The notes below the pieces were generated by a model. The model had not been told where the DNA came from. It did no database searches and saw nothing but the letters and a program-made list of their open reading frames with translations. From IMG/VR virus record IMGVR_UViG_3300050014_000737, positions 1-38,887 of that record: 38,887 bases of DNA; one strand, given 5' to 3'. This document shows, piece by piece, positions 1 through 7,672 of the stretch. The position numbers and the translations under genes are program-made. Source of the DNA: a virus. The first letter of the stretch is position 1. The number at the start of each line of letters is the position of its first letter.

Positions 1-564
1 CCAGTAACCTTCCCCATATCCACCAAAAACACTGTTTTCCAAGCCGTATGAAAAAATTATGTTTTGGGGGAAAGCATAGTTTATGTGGACGCCCTCGGGT
101 TTAGGAACAATGTACCCATGGGCCACCAAATCCTGGGACATGCTGTCCGTCATGCCGATTATCAGGGCATCCATGGTCATGTCTTGGTTCTCGTGCAATG
201 TCAAATAAATGGTCGGTAGCAAATTGTCCCAAATAGCAAATATCTGGGCGATTGTGCCGTCCCATTGGTTGATGGCGATCCGAGCCTTGAGTGCCAGCCT
301 AAGATGATCATCATCCATGATAGGAGAGACACTCCCGGAGGGTTGCCATGGCACCTCCCTCGCTACTCCGATCACTTCACCCAGAATATCAAGCTGTGTG
401 CCCGTGGCCGTATCGAGATCAAATGCTGCCGAGAATACATCAAGCATTGAGGATAGATCGTCAATTAGGGAGATGTTCGCTGTCAGCCACGCGATGAAAT
501 TAGGCTTGTTGGAATGCTCAGACGTTACAAGATCAATATATTGTTGAACATTGTTATTTGACAC
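1..564 (-). CDS. DUF2612 baseplate protein (3' end outside window)
   Basis: The frame is open for 188 codons from a GTG start to the window edge, so the C-terminus is missing. AGGAGGAG lies six bases before the GTG, 12 bases after the baseplate-J stop. Residues about 45-75 carry the DUF2612 signature (TQLDILGEVIGVAR), followed by a YR-like helix region (DDDHLRLALKARIAINQWDGT) and a hydrophobic strand region. In Mu/PBSX-like myophages this gene follows gpJ and is taken to be a baseplate or tail-fibre connector protein. Family assignment is from recalled motifs; the role is inferred from order. Confidence 0.85.
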   Translation of the reverse strand, partial: MSNNNVQQYIDLVTSEHSNKPNFIAWLTANISLIDDLSSMLDVFSAAFDLDTATGTQLDILGEVIGVAREVPWQPSGSVSPIMDDDHLRLALKARIAINQWDGTIAQIFAIWDNLLPTIYLTLHENQDMTMDALIIGMTDSMSQDLVAHGYIVPKPEGVHINYAFPQNIIFSYGLENSVFGGYGEGYW

Positions 565-576
565 TTGGCACTCCTC

Positions 577-1764
577 CTAAGACACTGTAATCGTAATGTA
601 GCCAATATTGCCCCGCACCACCGCATTATAAACCACTGGAATGTCGCTGGTCCCTGGCGAGCCGCCATGTAAACAAGCAGTCAGGCCCGTGATGCTAAAC
701 ACCGGACGAGTTAATTCTTGAACCGACAGGGCCGCGCCCCACAAAGAGGATACAGACAAGTCGTCCCCAATTCGGAGACTGTTTAGGTATGAAACCAGAG
801 CCGCCTTGATTGCCGCCGTTGTAGCGGTCGTATATCCGGTTAAGGATTTTATCGAAACCGCTACATCAATATCATCGTAGGTTGGACGATAGAAATTGAT
901 AGGAGTAACCTGATCCCACTGGTCAGTTTTGTTTATTGTGGTAGTTCCAATAGTAGAACACCCGGGACCTTTTTTATTAAAAATGGCAGTGGCAATAGCC
1001 GCGCTGTCACCGCCCTCTACCACAGCCGCAATACTATGTGCAGGTTGAGAGTTCACGTCAGCAGATCCCGTATCATTTTCATAGACGATAAACCGGGTTA
1101 CTCCTTCGATCGCCGCAATTGCTCCCTTGGTACCATCCAAAACAGTTAGGCTGGGCTGCGCGGTGCTGAAGGCCTGTCGTGCCCTGAACACCGAATCAGA
1201 CTCGGTGCTAACTCCCAGCCACCCCGTTGCCGAAGGAACTGCGCCGGCATTGGTTACGGAAAACCACCCCATGGTGGGAGTCACGATAATGCTTATGTCA
1301 CCAATGGTTGCGCTGATTGGCCCCGGATATGAACAACAGGTCGCCAATGCCTGTGCTGTGCCGCCCGAGCCTATGACCGTGGCCGGGATGGACCACTGGT
1401 ATCCGTTTATATCCTGAACCCAGCTATTGGGGAGTGCTGTACCTGGTGTGCCGGTCAACGTCAATAGACAGGTGCTGTATGTAGCCACATTGCGCACCAA
1501 ACCATTACATTTATAGAGTAAATCCTGCCCGACTCCGATTGCGGTACCCGGTGCACTGTTGTTATAAACCATCTGAGCGAGTTGCATCGCATCTGATATT
1601 TTTAATGCCACGATACTTATAAATTGATAATCCTGGCTGTCGTTGCCCAGGTAGATGTCGGGGCCAAAAACAGATTGCGCTTGCGCCAGTAGATCGGCCA
1701 ATATATCCGAGTAGGTTGGGATCGACATTCCCGCGCTTGTTATTGCCGGTGCTGCATAGGCCAT
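577..1764 (-). CDS. Baseplate J-like protein
   Basis: A 395-aa protein of the gpJ family, which forms the wedge ring of contractile-tail baseplates. The N-terminal part has the family pattern of an early helix (YSDILADLLAQAQSVFG) followed by a 'QDLLYKCNGLVRN' turn. The middle has the 'STESDSVFRARQAF' segment, then a KGAIAAIEGV strand, all typical of gpJ. The ATG overlaps the stop of the preceding gene (ATG within the TAATG junction), so translation is probably coupled. It lies between the sheath initiator and DUF2612 genes, the usual order in this phage group. Confidence 0.92.
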   Translation of the reverse strand: MAYAAPAITSAGMSIPTYSDILADLLAQAQSVFGPDIYLGNDSQDYQFISIVALKISDAMQLAQMVYNNSAPGTAIGVGQDLLYKCNGLVRNVATYSTCLLTLTGTPGTALPNSWVQDINGYQWSIPATVIGSGGTAQALATCCSYPGPISATIGDISIIVTPTMGWFSVTNAGAVPSATGWLGVSTESDSVFRARQAFSTAQPSLTVLDGTKGAIAAIEGVTRFIVYENDTGSADVNSQPAHSIAAVVEGGDSAAIATAIFNKKGPGCSTIGTTTINKTDQWDQVTPINFYRPTYDDIDVAVSIKSLTGYTTATTAAIKAALVSYLNSLRIGDDLSVSSLWGAALSVQELTRPVFSITGLTACLHGGSPGTSDIPVVYNAVVRGNIGYITITVS

Positions 1765-2138
1765 TATGATACCCCCAATGTTGATACTACTGACGTTTGT
1801 CCATATATGGTGTTGATGATACAGTCGAAAGAATACCGGCGGTTTACATAGGTTCGGTTGTAGCTGGCGATATTCCGAACGCCGGCAGTCCCCAATATGC
1901 GATCCTTAATCAGGAGATCGATTGCGCTTAACTGCTTATCGCTGCCTGGTTGGTTCAGAATCTGTTGAAACAACGGAAGTCCATCGGCGGTGTCTTCCCA
2001 CCATTCCCCTTGGAGCAGAAGCAATCTGGTTTGAACGGCCTGAGCCACGGCATATACTCCGGAAACATAGGTCTTTGCCGTTTTGCCCATTGTAAAATCA
2101 CCATTGCCGTCAAGTGCTCGGTAAATCAAATTTATCAC
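1764..2138 (-). CDS. Contractile-tail sheath initiator / gp25-like (DUF2634) protein
   Basis: A 124-aa protein. The GEWWEDTADGLPLFQQIL motif early in the sequence, followed by a variable middle and a 'FDCIINTIYG' strand near the end, is typical of gp25/XkdS-type baseplate proteins. In T4 and R-pyocins this protein links the central hub to the sheath and starts sheath polymerisation. It overlaps the spike gene upstream by four bases and the J gene downstream by one base. Length and neighbours match the family. Confidence 0.85.
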   Translation of the reverse strand: MINLIYRALDGNGDFTMGKTAKTYVSGVYAVAQAVQTRLLLLQGEWWEDTADGLPLFQQILNQPGSDKQLSAIDLLIKDRILGTAGVRNIASYNRTYVNRRYSFDCIINTIYGQTSVVSTLGVS

Positions 2139-2806
2139 CCCGCCTGTACTTTGCTACTACCAGATGTTATTGTGCCATTTACTGTTACTGTGCCACCCTG
2201 AGGATCATTCCCTGTAGCAGTAATAGAATCTCCCACCCGAGCTATCGCAGCCCCCCCACCAGCAAGATTAACCGAATCAGCACTTATATTGGCCGTTTGG
2301 CAGGTTATGTCAATGGTTCCTGGCTGGATTGCTATTTTAGTTTGTCCATCCAGTGTTCGCAACTCTGCTGCCGATAGATTGTAATTAGGAATCAAGTTGG
2401 GCTGGCTCCAGCAACCCATGATTGCAAATGCATCACTCAAGTCATGCCGACGAAGTTCAAGTTGGTTTTGTATGCCCCCACTGGCCCACCAAGAGTCAAT
2501 GCACATATCGCTAAATACAACCAAGCACTCATCCCCGGGAGCGATCGGCATCGTCAGTGCGAAGCCTCCTGCACGCGGGAACACAATGGGAACGTCGGGG
2601 AGGACCGGCATGGCCACATCGGTCACATTGCCATCCTTGTCCCGCAACTTTTCCCGCAGCGCAAGCAAGACCGAAACAGTCTGCTCGTTGGAATCAAAGG
2701 TTACAACGATACCAGGCATAGCCACCCGCATGTCAGCTTTCCCCTTGGACATCATCCGGCGCAGCATTTCCGGCTGGCTATTTATCCTCTCCCCTATGGT
2801 CTGCAT
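2135..2806 (-). CDS. Gp138-type membrane-puncturing spike
   Basis: A 223-aa protein. I place the start at the ATG eight bases after AGGAGG; the upstream in-frame GTG abuts that ribosome site and is unlikely. Residues about 25-120 form an OB-fold-like N-terminal region (MPGIVVTFDSNEQTVSV; APGDECLVVFSD). The C-terminal third is rich in Thr, Gly and Val, consistent with a trimeric beta-helix needle. In Gp138-family phages this spike sits at the tip of the tail tube and pierces the envelope. The gene lies between the hub and sheath-initiator genes, as expected. Confidence 0.87.
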   Translation of the reverse strand: MQTIGERINSQPEMLRRMMSKGKADMRVAMPGIVVTFDSNEQTVSVLLALREKLRDKDGNVTDVAMPVLPDVPIVFPRAGGFALTMPIAPGDECLVVFSDMCIDSWWASGGIQNQLELRRHDLSDAFAIMGCWSQPNLIPNYNLSAAELRTLDGQTKIAIQPGTIDITCQTANISADSVNLAGGGAAIARVGDSITATGNDPQGGTVTVNGTITSGSSKVQAG

Positions 2807-2818
2807 AAAATGCACCTC

Positions 2819-4207
2819 CTATTGTACGCTTGTATTCGGCGTGGCCTGAATATCCGGCGCAGTCCCACTTTGCTTGACCGTCAAAATTTCGAGATACCAG
2901 TCATTCCCGCGAGTGTCCCCTGTGTAAGTTAGTTGTATTACTCGATACATTCCGCTTTGATCCAATAGATATATTGGGGATCCCGGGCTTGTGAACGCCT
3001 GATTAACAATCTGGCTATTATCAGTATGAACCAAGTCTTTTATTTTTAATCTTGGATTCATGAGCATCTTTATGGTTGCCCCATAATCTGTTTGCGTCGG
3101 AACGCCGATCATACCAGTTTCCGAATTTAGCTCGTAGACTTCATTTTCGGGCAGGTCAGTTAATTTTATAATGTCTATTGCCCCACTATTAGAACTCAAG
3201 AACGCATTGTTACCATCTGCGATCTGTTGTAGGTAATCCCAGGCTTTTCCGAAGAACACCTTGCCCCGGGTGCGGGTATTCTCGCTCAAACTATCGCTGA
3301 CGGAGCCAATATTAGAAGATATCGTGGATCCATTGATTAGCTTGGCAATGTCCGACCGAGCGTTTTCGCCACGAGTAACCGCAAAGTTAGCCGTGCCGTA
3401 TACCATAAACTCATCGTTATCCATGGCCAGGAGCGTTAGCTTGTATGTGTTGCCGTTCTCCTTTTCTCTGATTACCTGCGTTACATTGCCATCAAATATC
3501 GTGCCATATTGTCCGCCCTCGTAGCCTGCATCAACAACCACCCGGTAGCCTTCCTGGATAATAGCATTCTCGGTATTTGGCGACAGATTGTAGATAACGA
3601 TCTGCGAAAACAATGGCTGCATTATCAGCAGTTTATAAATCTTAAAAGTTATGTGCAAATCTGAGACATCAATTGCAGTCTCCCCAGTATCTTTATCAGC
3701 TACAAATACTCGCCACTTACGACCATACAGCGCACCCCCCTTGACCTGACTGTCTGGCACAATCTGATAATCAGTATTTGGCAAATTAGCCAGTTCGCCA
3801 ACATCGCCACCAATTCCGGGAGTGATCGTTGGTGCAGGGCTATTTGAGCCCCGTGAAACCTCGTAGGTTTGGCCTCCACTCATAGAACTCCGATAGGCAC
3901 CATTGTTGTAAGTGCTCCAAGCACCTAAGCCCTGCGAATGATATACCGCAATGGCTGCGTTGATATTATTTTTAGGAACCATCAACCACTGTGACCAATA
4001 AGCGGCGTCGGTAGTTCCGGTCATCTTAGTCAGCATGTCATGATGCGCGCCAATGTTGATCTGAAATAACCCAACCGAAGTCTCAGGGTCACTATAATTT
4101 ACTGCACTGGGATTCCCCCCACTCTCTGCTTGACTGATGGCCGCAAGAACCTGAGCGTCTCCGCTTGAAATTCCGCAACTTACCAGTGTGTCATAGATAG
4201 TGGCCAT
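2819..4207 (-). CDS. Baseplate hub protein with N-terminal lytic transglycosylase domain
   Basis: A 462-aa two-domain protein. Residues about 1-110 look like a goose-lysozyme/SLT-type transglycosylase: AISQAESGGNPSAVN with a candidate catalytic Glu28, then SVGLFQIN and a YHSQGLGAWSTYNNG C-terminal element. Residues about 150-462 match XkdQ/gpD-like hub proteins (KWRVFVADKDTGETAIDVSDLHITF...; GTIFDGNVTQVIREKENG; final VIQLTYTGDTRGNDWYLEI). The hub forms the base of the tail tube. A fused muralytic domain would open peptidoglycan during injection. It sits directly upstream of the spike gene. Confidence 0.87.
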   Translation of the reverse strand: MATIYDTLVSCGISSGDAQVLAAISQAESGGNPSAVNYSDPETSVGLFQINIGAHHDMLTKMTGTTDAAYWSQWLMVPKNNINAAIAVYHSQGLGAWSTYNNGAYRSSMSGGQTYEVSRGSNSPAPTITPGIGGDVGELANLPNTDYQIVPDSQVKGGALYGRKWRVFVADKDTGETAIDVSDLHITFKIYKLLIMQPLFSQIVIYNLSPNTENAIIQEGYRVVVDAGYEGGQYGTIFDGNVTQVIREKENGNTYKLTLLAMDNDEFMVYGTANFAVTRGENARSDIAKLINGSTISSNIGSVSDSLSENTRTRGKVFFGKAWDYLQQIADGNNAFLSSNSGAIDIIKLTDLPENEVYELNSETGMIGVPTQTDYGATIKMLMNPRLKIKDLVHTDNSQIVNQAFTSPGSPIYLLDQSGMYRVIQLTYTGDTRGNDWYLEILTVKQSGTAPDIQATPNTSVQ

Positions 4208-4208
4208 A

Positions 4209-4565
4209 TTAGCTCACCACCTGAAAATCTGCGAAGTCGCCCCAGAGCATCATGAAGTCTGTCCCCAGCGTACTGTCGTTGGGATAATCTAAGCTATTGT
4301 TGCCCATCTTAACTATTGCCATGCCGCCAATGCCTAAGTGCTGAAACTGTCCGAACAGATTAACGGCCGAAGCAACCCCTGTCACCAATGGCAGACTGTC
4401 TACGATGAGGTTCCCCGACTTGTCGGAAAGGGTTAGTACCCAATAGTCTGCGATCGTGTTATAGCGAAGCCTTACCTTGAATGCCGTATTGATGCCGGCA
4501 AGAGGCATAATTATGTTAAATTGCTGGTCGGGACTGCTCTTAACCGGAACTGAATAGAGTGCCAT
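4209..4565 (-). CDS. Baseplate plug-like small protein
   Basis: A 118-aa beta-rich protein. The pattern of an N-terminal QQFNIIMPLAG strand, 'FKVRLRYNTIADYWVLTLSD' and a C-terminal 'LDYPNDSTLGTDFMMLWG' resembles the phage baseplate-plug family often found just before the hub gene. In related myophages it is thought to plug the hub orifice. It is separated from the hub gene by one base and from the Dit-like gene by 12 bases. Family assignment is from recalled sequence pattern. Confidence 0.75.
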   Translation of the reverse strand: MALYSVPVKSSPDQQFNIIMPLAGINTAFKVRLRYNTIADYWVLTLSDKSGNLIVDSLPLVTGVASAVNLFGQFQHLGIGGMAIVKMGNNSLDYPNDSTLGTDFMMLWGDFADFQVVS

Positions 4566-4577
4566 AATTAGCCTCCT

Positions 4578-5150
4578 TTACTGAACATTGAGCATCTGCG
4601 CTCCCGGGTGCATCAAGCTATAGAGTACGCTCGCAAGTTGGGGCGTTGCCGCGATTGGTTGCGCGTTGCCTCCATTGGTGCCATCCGTGGTCTGTGGGCG
4701 TGCCGAAATCTTGACCGTAGTCACATAAACAATGAATATCTCCTTGAGCGTAACCGTCGCCTTGAGCCCAAACTGCGTGTCTTTGGTATCGGTACTAACG
4801 ATGGTCTCTATTAACATATTGTCATAATTGTTTAGTTTGGTTACGACCGACACCGGAACTCGGTTGTTTTGCAGGCCCTTTAAAAGTTGATAGGCATTGA
4901 CGGACCGACTTTGATCACCACCGCCGAATTGATCAGACGACTGATTAATCTTGGTAATTACATCGCTCATGCTGATATCCATAACTAATTGCTCTGGATT
5001 ACGATAGGCGTAGTCGGTTATGGCTGCACCAGTTTCTACTGGGTGCTGAGTAATGTTTAGGCTGCTGGTGTGCTCTGACCTCAGAACAGCGTCGAAAAAC
5101 AAGCCCCCGATGTTGGTCTTAACTAGAATTAGCTCCGATTGTGTTGCCAT
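4578..5150 (-). CDS. Dit-like baseplate/tail protein
   Basis: A 190-aa protein. The N-terminal part (ILVKTNIGGLFFDAVLRSEHT, then HPVETGAAITDYAYRNP) matches the Dit-like N-terminal domain found after the tape-measure gene in contractile-tail phages. That domain forms a ring joining the tube to the baseplate. The C-terminal 40 residues are Asn/Gln/Pro-rich and look flexible. The ATG overlaps the tape-measure stop (TAATG). Function is inferred from the domain pattern and gene order. Confidence 0.8.
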   Translation of the reverse strand: MATQSELILVKTNIGGLFFDAVLRSEHTSSLNITQHPVETGAAITDYAYRNPEQLVMDISMSDVITKINQSSDQFGGGDQSRSVNAYQLLKGLQNNRVPVSVVTKLNNYDNMLIETIVSTDTKDTQFGLKATVTLKEIFIVYVTTVKISARPQTTDGTNGGNAQPIAATPQLASVLYSLMHPGAQMLNVQ

Positions 5151-6619
5151 TAGCCCGCCATCACCACCCCTTGAGTCATTCGAGTTTGAGCGGCAGCGGT
5201 CTTATCAACGACTGCATTCCCCACGGCCCCCGGATCATTGCTGCCTGAGATATAAAACTCCTGGTGATTGGTGTATGCCACATTGGTAGTAGTCTTGCCT
5301 GCCGACGCTGTTGCCGACGCAGGATTTAGCCAAGGGCTGTTAGCCATAGATGTTTGATCTGCCGGGCTATCCTGCCAGAACATTGGTGGCAGCAAGCTCT
5401 TTCGGATATTCATCAACGTTTTTTGCCACGGACTCATCGTGCTGAGTGCAGGAGGCGCAGGAGTGGGATTAACTTGTTGTATGGATACACCATTGGTCCC
5501 CGTAGGATTATACGACACTCCTGAAGAATCCGTACCAGCTCCAAATATCCCTTTATTCTCTTCGGCAAAGCTTTTTATACTATTCATTACCTTTAAGATG
5601 TCATCAAAGAATATCAACAAGTCGTTGGTGAGCGTAATCAAGGATGTTAACCATGTACTGACCCCGTCAGTTTGTCCCCCGCTATTAAAGTCGAACAACT
5701 TATTCAGATTGGCGACTAAATCGGTTATTGATGCTCCAAGTTTTCCAATAGAGCCGTCGGCACTCAATGCCTTCCAAGTATCCCCGAACTCTGAAAGTCC
5801 TCCTGCCTTCCACGTGGAGTAATCATCCACCAGCAAGAGGATGCCCGCAATCCCAGCGAGTACCAGCGTTATAGGATTGAGTAGTCCCATCCAGCCAGCC
5901 GCGAACACAGCTAAAAACGCTGCGGCCGCAGGACTGAGCTTAATCAGATAATCGTACATAGTTTTAATAGCCAGCGCGCCCGCGCTAAGCAGTTTATAGA
6001 CGCCTGCCAGAACGCTTGCGATCTTTGCGCTCCACTTAGACATATTGTTCTGAATCCAATCATTGATGCCCTTAAAACTAAGGTTTATTCCCCCTAGTGG
6101 CCCCTGGATATACTTGGTCAGATAATATCCGATCCAGTAGGAGCCATACGACATTTCAAGCTGGAATCGCGACCATTCAAACGTCAGATCGCGCACACCC
6201 TTCATGGCATTTTCGTATCCGCCAGGAGGGGTTAGTTCTGCAGACTCTTGACGCAATGCCATGTATTTCTGCATTAATTCGGGACTAAGATATAGATCCT
6301 GAACAGAAACCCCCAATGCGTCCAAGCTGTTCTTAAAGGCCGTGGCACTCTCGACATTCATCCACATCTGCGCGGCTAGGAGCTGATGCTCCATGTCTAC
6401 TTTGGCCACGCCGATCGTGTACTTGTAAAGCGCACCCACCGCGAGGGAGGTCATGGTTGTAATCGCTGCTCCCACAAGCGCAAAGTCCATAACGGAGGAC
6501 TTGCGGAATGTTCCCACCACTTCGGCCGCTTTCGCAAGGGAGGCCTTAAACTTCTCCGATTCGGGGATGTCGACATCATAGCCCAGCTTAACCATGTAAG
6601 ATTTTATGACGTTAACCAT
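5150..6619 (-). CDS. Tail tape measure protein
   Basis: A 489-aa protein starting at the ATG seven bases after GGAGG, overlapping the end of the frameshifted chaperone reading frame by eight bases. It has the usual mix of helical segments and hydrophobic stretches: one near residues 45-70 and a long one near 245-285 (FAAGWMGLLNPITLVLAGIAG). The C-terminal third is Pro/Ser/Thr-rich. The tape measure sets tail length. At about 0.15 nm per residue, 489 aa would predict a short tail of roughly 70 nm, which is an inference. It lies directly after the tail chaperone, as in nearly all tailed phages. Confidence 0.85.
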   Translation of the reverse strand: MVNVIKSYMVKLGYDVDIPESEKFKASLAKAAEVVGTFRKSSVMDFALVGAAITTMTSLAVGALYKYTIGVAKVDMEHQLLAAQMWMNVESATAFKNSLDALGVSVQDLYLSPELMQKYMALRQESAELTPPGGYENAMKGVRDLTFEWSRFQLEMSYGSYWIGYYLTKYIQGPLGGINLSFKGINDWIQNNMSKWSAKIASVLAGVYKLLSAGALAIKTMYDYLIKLSPAAAAFLAVFAAGWMGLLNPITLVLAGIAGILLLVDDYSTWKAGGLSEFGDTWKALSADGSIGKLGASITDLVANLNKLFDFNSGGQTDGVSTWLTSLITLTNDLLIFFDDILKVMNSIKSFAEENKGIFGAGTDSSGVSYNPTGTNGVSIQQVNPTPAPPALSTMSPWQKTLMNIRKSLLPPMFWQDSPADQTSMANSPWLNPASATASAGKTTTNVAYTNHQEFYISGSNDPGAVGNAVVDKTAAAQTRMTQGVVMAG

Positions 6620-6851
6620 TGTTTCTCCTCCCTTCAGCGGCTTCTTGCGCTCTGCGCTCATTCTCCTGCTTGACGGCATTCATTTCGAACCAATCCAACA
6701 GATCTTCAAAGGTATACGTACCATCCCATAGTTCGCATTGTTTCCAATCTCCTACGATGACTGGGGCGTAAATCCGGGTATCGATGTTAGCATACTCGGC
6801 GGGAATAAACTCTTGAACTCCTCTTGGAACGAACTCAAGAGGCTTTCGGTA
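6612..6851 (-). CDS. Tail assembly chaperone, -1 frameshift extension
   Basis: This is the 79-residue -1 extension; with the first 120 codons of the zero frame it would make a 199-aa fusion. It has no start of its own. It begins YRKPLEFVPRGVQEFIPAEY and ends in a charged helix (DWFEMNAVKQENERRAQEAA), the usual character of gpT-like tail-chaperone extensions that bind the tape measure. The stop overlaps the tape-measure start by eight bases. The frame has no stop from the slippery site to its TAA. The fusion is inferred from the slippery site, the coding character and the conserved gene position. Confidence 0.82.
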   Translation of the reverse strand, partial: YRKPLEFVPRGVQEFIPAEYANIDTRIYAPVIVGDWKQCELWDGTYTFEDLLDWFEMNAVKQENERRAQEAAEGRRNNG

Positions 6852-7210
6852 AAAAAATCTTTAGCATTCCAAATCAGCACCTGGATGGTCATTGCCAAGA
6901 CGGTCGGCGCATCGTGATCCAAGTCCTGAACACCAAACCCATTGGGTGTCATAACCGGAGCAACTCCGGCTGGAAGTATCTCTGCCACGACGCTTAGGCA
7001 ATCTCTTTGCATATCGAAGAAGTCTACCTTGCTCATTGAACTGGATCCTGCAGGAGGTGCCGGGATTCCTGCTTGCTGCCCTATCCCCATCGGCAACAGC
7101 TCGGACATTAGCTTGTAAACAATATATGACCCCGTCATGGGATCAAACTTGCCTATGCGCCAACGCCGCCCTTCAAACTCCCACGTTTTGAACTCTTCCC
7201 TTTTCGCCAT
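6752..7210 (-). CDS. Tail assembly chaperone, zero-frame product
   Basis: A 152-aa protein, the gpG-like short form. It begins MAKREEFKTWEFEGRRWRIG and has a helical middle (SKVDFFDMQRDCLSVVAEIL). About 120 codons in, it meets a GAT-TTT-TTT-ACC slippery run. The roughly 32 residues after that point look non-coding, while the -1 frame gives a protein-like extension. By analogy with lambda gpG/gpGT and many myophages, most ribosomes make this short form and a few make the fusion. It lies between the tube and tape-measure genes. Confidence 0.85.
   Translation of the reverse strand: MAKREEFKTWEFEGRRWRIGKFDPMTGSYIVYKLMSELLPMGIGQQAGIPAPPAGSSSMSKVDFFDMQRDCLSVVAEILPAGVAPVMTPNGFGVQDLDHDAPTVLAMTIQVLIWNAKDFFTESLLSSFQEEFKSLFPPSMLTSIPGFTPQSS
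6851..6857 (-). promoter_or_regulatory. Slippery heptamer for programmed -1 frameshift
   Basis: On the coding strand the codons GAT TTT TTT ACC contain seven consecutive T, fitting X-XXY-YYZ with T-TTT-TTT. Both tRNAs can re-pair after slipping one base back, after which TAC is read and the frame stays open for 79 residues. Position (late in the tail chaperone, just before the tape measure) is where tailed phages use this device. Confidence 0.85.
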
Positions 7211-7222
7211 ATTTCTCTCCTC

Positions 7223-7654
7223 CTAGTCCTGTTGAATATCCGCAGCCATTAACGGCCAGCTCACCTTTTGGCCTGCAGCCTGGAACGATCTGTCTGGTAT
7301 TTTCTGCGGAGATACCCCGGAGATCGTGATTGTGTCCCCTGCCAAAATTGACCGGGCCACGATGATAGTTTTTGCCCATTCCGATGCCGGAGCCCCTTCT
7401 AGGTACTTGTACCAGTTTTTCAACCACTGATGTGCATAGCTGGTTTGCTGTAGACTAAGCGTTGCGACGCCATTCCTGCCTCCGATCTTGGAGACCATTA
7501 CAGAACCATCAGCGGCCACATCGTGCGCAGTTCTTTCTGTTGCCATACTGACTGTCAGTTCGCCGATGCCTGCGCCTGATAGCACCGCTTGCCCGACTGA
7601 TGGATGATTAATCACGACATGATAATCCAGGAAACTATAAACCGTTGTGTTCAA
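7223..7654 (-). CDS. Tail tube protein
   Basis: A 143-aa protein. The N-terminal 'YSFLDYHVVINHPSVG' strand and 'GAGIGELTVSMATERTAHDVAADGSVMVS' pattern match the DUF3277-type tail tube proteins that follow the sheath gene in myophages. The ATG follows GGAGG (AAGAAGGAGGTACAATCTC then a TTG/ATG region). It stacks as hexameric rings inside the sheath. It lies 18 bases after the sheath stop and directly before the chaperone gene. Confidence 0.88.
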   Translation of the reverse strand: MNTTVYSFLDYHVVINHPSVGQAVLSGAGIGELTVSMATERTAHDVAADGSVMVSKIGGRNGVATLSLQQTSYAHQWLKNWYKYLEGAPASEWAKTIIVARSILAGDTITISGVSPQKIPDRSFQAAGQKVSWPLMAADIQQD

Positions 7655-7672
7655 GAGATTGTACCTCCTTCT

